Positions 39,340-40,083 of a stretch of 40,083 bases of DNA are shown here, one piece after another. The stretch is from Lachnospiraceae bacterium (GTDB lineage: Bacteria > Bacillota > Clostridia > Lachnospirales > Lachnospiraceae), in the NCBI GenBank assembly GCA_910575565.1, contig CAJTFL010000031.1:1-40083 (forward strand). The letters are read 5' to 3'. Every line of letters begins with the position of its first letter. The first letter of the stretch is position 1. A program made the position numbers and the translations under genes. Under the pieces are notes generated by a model. The model was not told the origin of the DNA and did no database searches. It saw only the letters and a list, made by a program, of their open reading frames with translations.

Positions 39340-40083
39340 GTGTGCCCGGTGGGCATACGTTCTAACGGGTGAAAGTCCCCAATCCGCCCGGCAGTGGGAA
39401 GGATACAGCTGAAGCCAAGGGTGTCCACCGCGAGGTGGAATCTGAAGAAAGGATTAGGCAAAACTCTGGCTTGCTACATTTGAGGCTAAATACAGGGATA
39501 AGGTTGCCAAACAAACCAAAGTCCGATAACTGCACGGAACTGTAGTTAGTAGTTATGGAGCGAGCATAAGAGGGAAAGGGCGTGTGAGTACCCGGGGAGG
39601 TCTCGTGGACGCATCCAAAGCGATAGAACATTCGCGGGAGCGGTTGAAACAAGATTTACCACGAGAAGTCAGCAGAGGTCATAGTACCACTACGGTTGCA
39701 AACGTGGTGGGAAGGACTGAACTTTAGGAGATGTGAGTAAATGAATGTAACCAAAGATGGGTTTAAGGACAGACAACTTCATATGGAAGACTACCTGCAA
39801 ATGGTATCTGCGGAACAGAAAGAGCATGCAGGAGTGTCCGTCTATCAGCGGATTACTGAAAACAACGACATCATCACGGACTTTTGGACGGACAACCTAC
39901 TGGAACTGATTTTACGGAAAGACAATCTGAACAAGGCTTACAAGAAAGTGAAATCAAACAAAGGCAAAGGCGGAATTGACGGAATGCAGGTAGATGGACT
40001 TCTGCCCTACCTGAAAGAAAACCAGAGCGAAATAATCCGGAAGATACGGGAAGGGAAATATAAACCCAACCCAGTCCGCAGGG
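39340..40083 (+). mobile_element. Group II intron (5' part, runs off the window)
   Basis: The 5' end GTGTGCCCGGTGGGCAT fits the GUGYG start of group II introns. It is followed by about 400 nt of structured domain I-III RNA (for example CTAACGGGTGAAAGTCCCC and CAAAGCGATAGAACATTCG) and then an intron-encoded reverse transcriptase gene in domain IV. The 3' half with domains V and VI is outside the window, so the class cannot be fixed. It is inserted immediately behind a terminator hairpin. Confidence 0.88.
39741..40083 (+). CDS. ltrA: Group II intron reverse transcriptase/maturase (partial)
   Basis: Open from ATG 39741 to the window edge, 114 codons without a stop. MNVTKDGFKDRQL is an N-terminal lead; DNLLELILRKDNLNKAYKKVKSNKGKGGIDGMQVDGLLPYL is the RT0/RT1 start of LtrA-type proteins, followed by IIRKIREGKYKPNPVRR. 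A full protein would be about 420-600 aa with the YADD active site further on. It helps the intron splice and move. Confidence 0.92.
   Translation, partial: MNVTKDGFKDRQLHMEDYLQMVSAEQKEHAGVSVYQRITENNDIITDFWTDNLLELILRKDNLNKAYKKVKSNKGKGGIDGMQVDGLLPYLKENQSEIIRKIREGKYKPNPVRR

Overview
The window is a chromosomal origin region of a low-to-moderate GC Firmicute, most likely a Lachnospiraceae (Clostridium cluster XIVa) species. The reasons are the 5' end of its 16S rRNA, the gene order around dnaA, and the presence of Lachnospiraceae-type unknown families (DUF3881, DUF4446). The replication origin lies on both sides of dnaA (about 9.6-11.6 kb). Almost every gene left of it is on the minus strand and almost every gene right of it is on the plus strand, so transcription runs with replication on both arms.

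Left arm (1-11.2 kb, minus strand): the 5' end of a 16S rRNA gene with two tandem consensus promoters, a tRNA-Ser(GCU), a hypothetical gene, plsC-gyrA-gyrB, recF, yaaA (S4 domain), dnaN and dnaA. Right arm core (11.6-24.8 kb, plus strand): rpmH-rnpA-yidD-yidC-jag, then mnmE-mnmG-rsmG, parA-parB with three parS sites, a DUF4446 gene and gdhA. The core order is conserved. The exception is 19.0-20.9 kb, between rsmG and parA, where a minus-strand alpha/beta hydrolase sits among copies of a dispersed non-coding repeat and a 31-bp direct repeat.

Accessory region (24.8-40 kb): a degenerate 54-bp tandem repeat, a DUF3881 gene, another copy of the dispersed repeat, an ECF-like sigma factor with a DUF2461 gene, and a BlaI/M56 (BlaR1-like) pair whose peptidase carries a beta-rich extracellular tail. 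Next come a decayed CHAT-protease remnant and a minus-strand toxin-antitoxin pair. The pair looks like RnlA/RnlB, with an RNase H1 N-terminal hybrid-binding domain fused to the RnlA HEPN domain. After that are fragments of an integrative conjugative element with one intact TcpC-like gene. A second BlaI/M56 module follows, with a lipoprotein, an SH3 protein, a frameshifted secreted protein and a broken VanZ-like gene around it. The window ends inside a group II intron that starts directly behind a terminator.

The most interesting parts are the RNase H1-domain/RnlA-like fusion, the second BlaI/M56 module whose 34-bp promoter/operator is duplicated almost exactly in front of a distant lipoprotein gene, and the dispersed repeat family. 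All family names come from reading motifs; no database search was possible.
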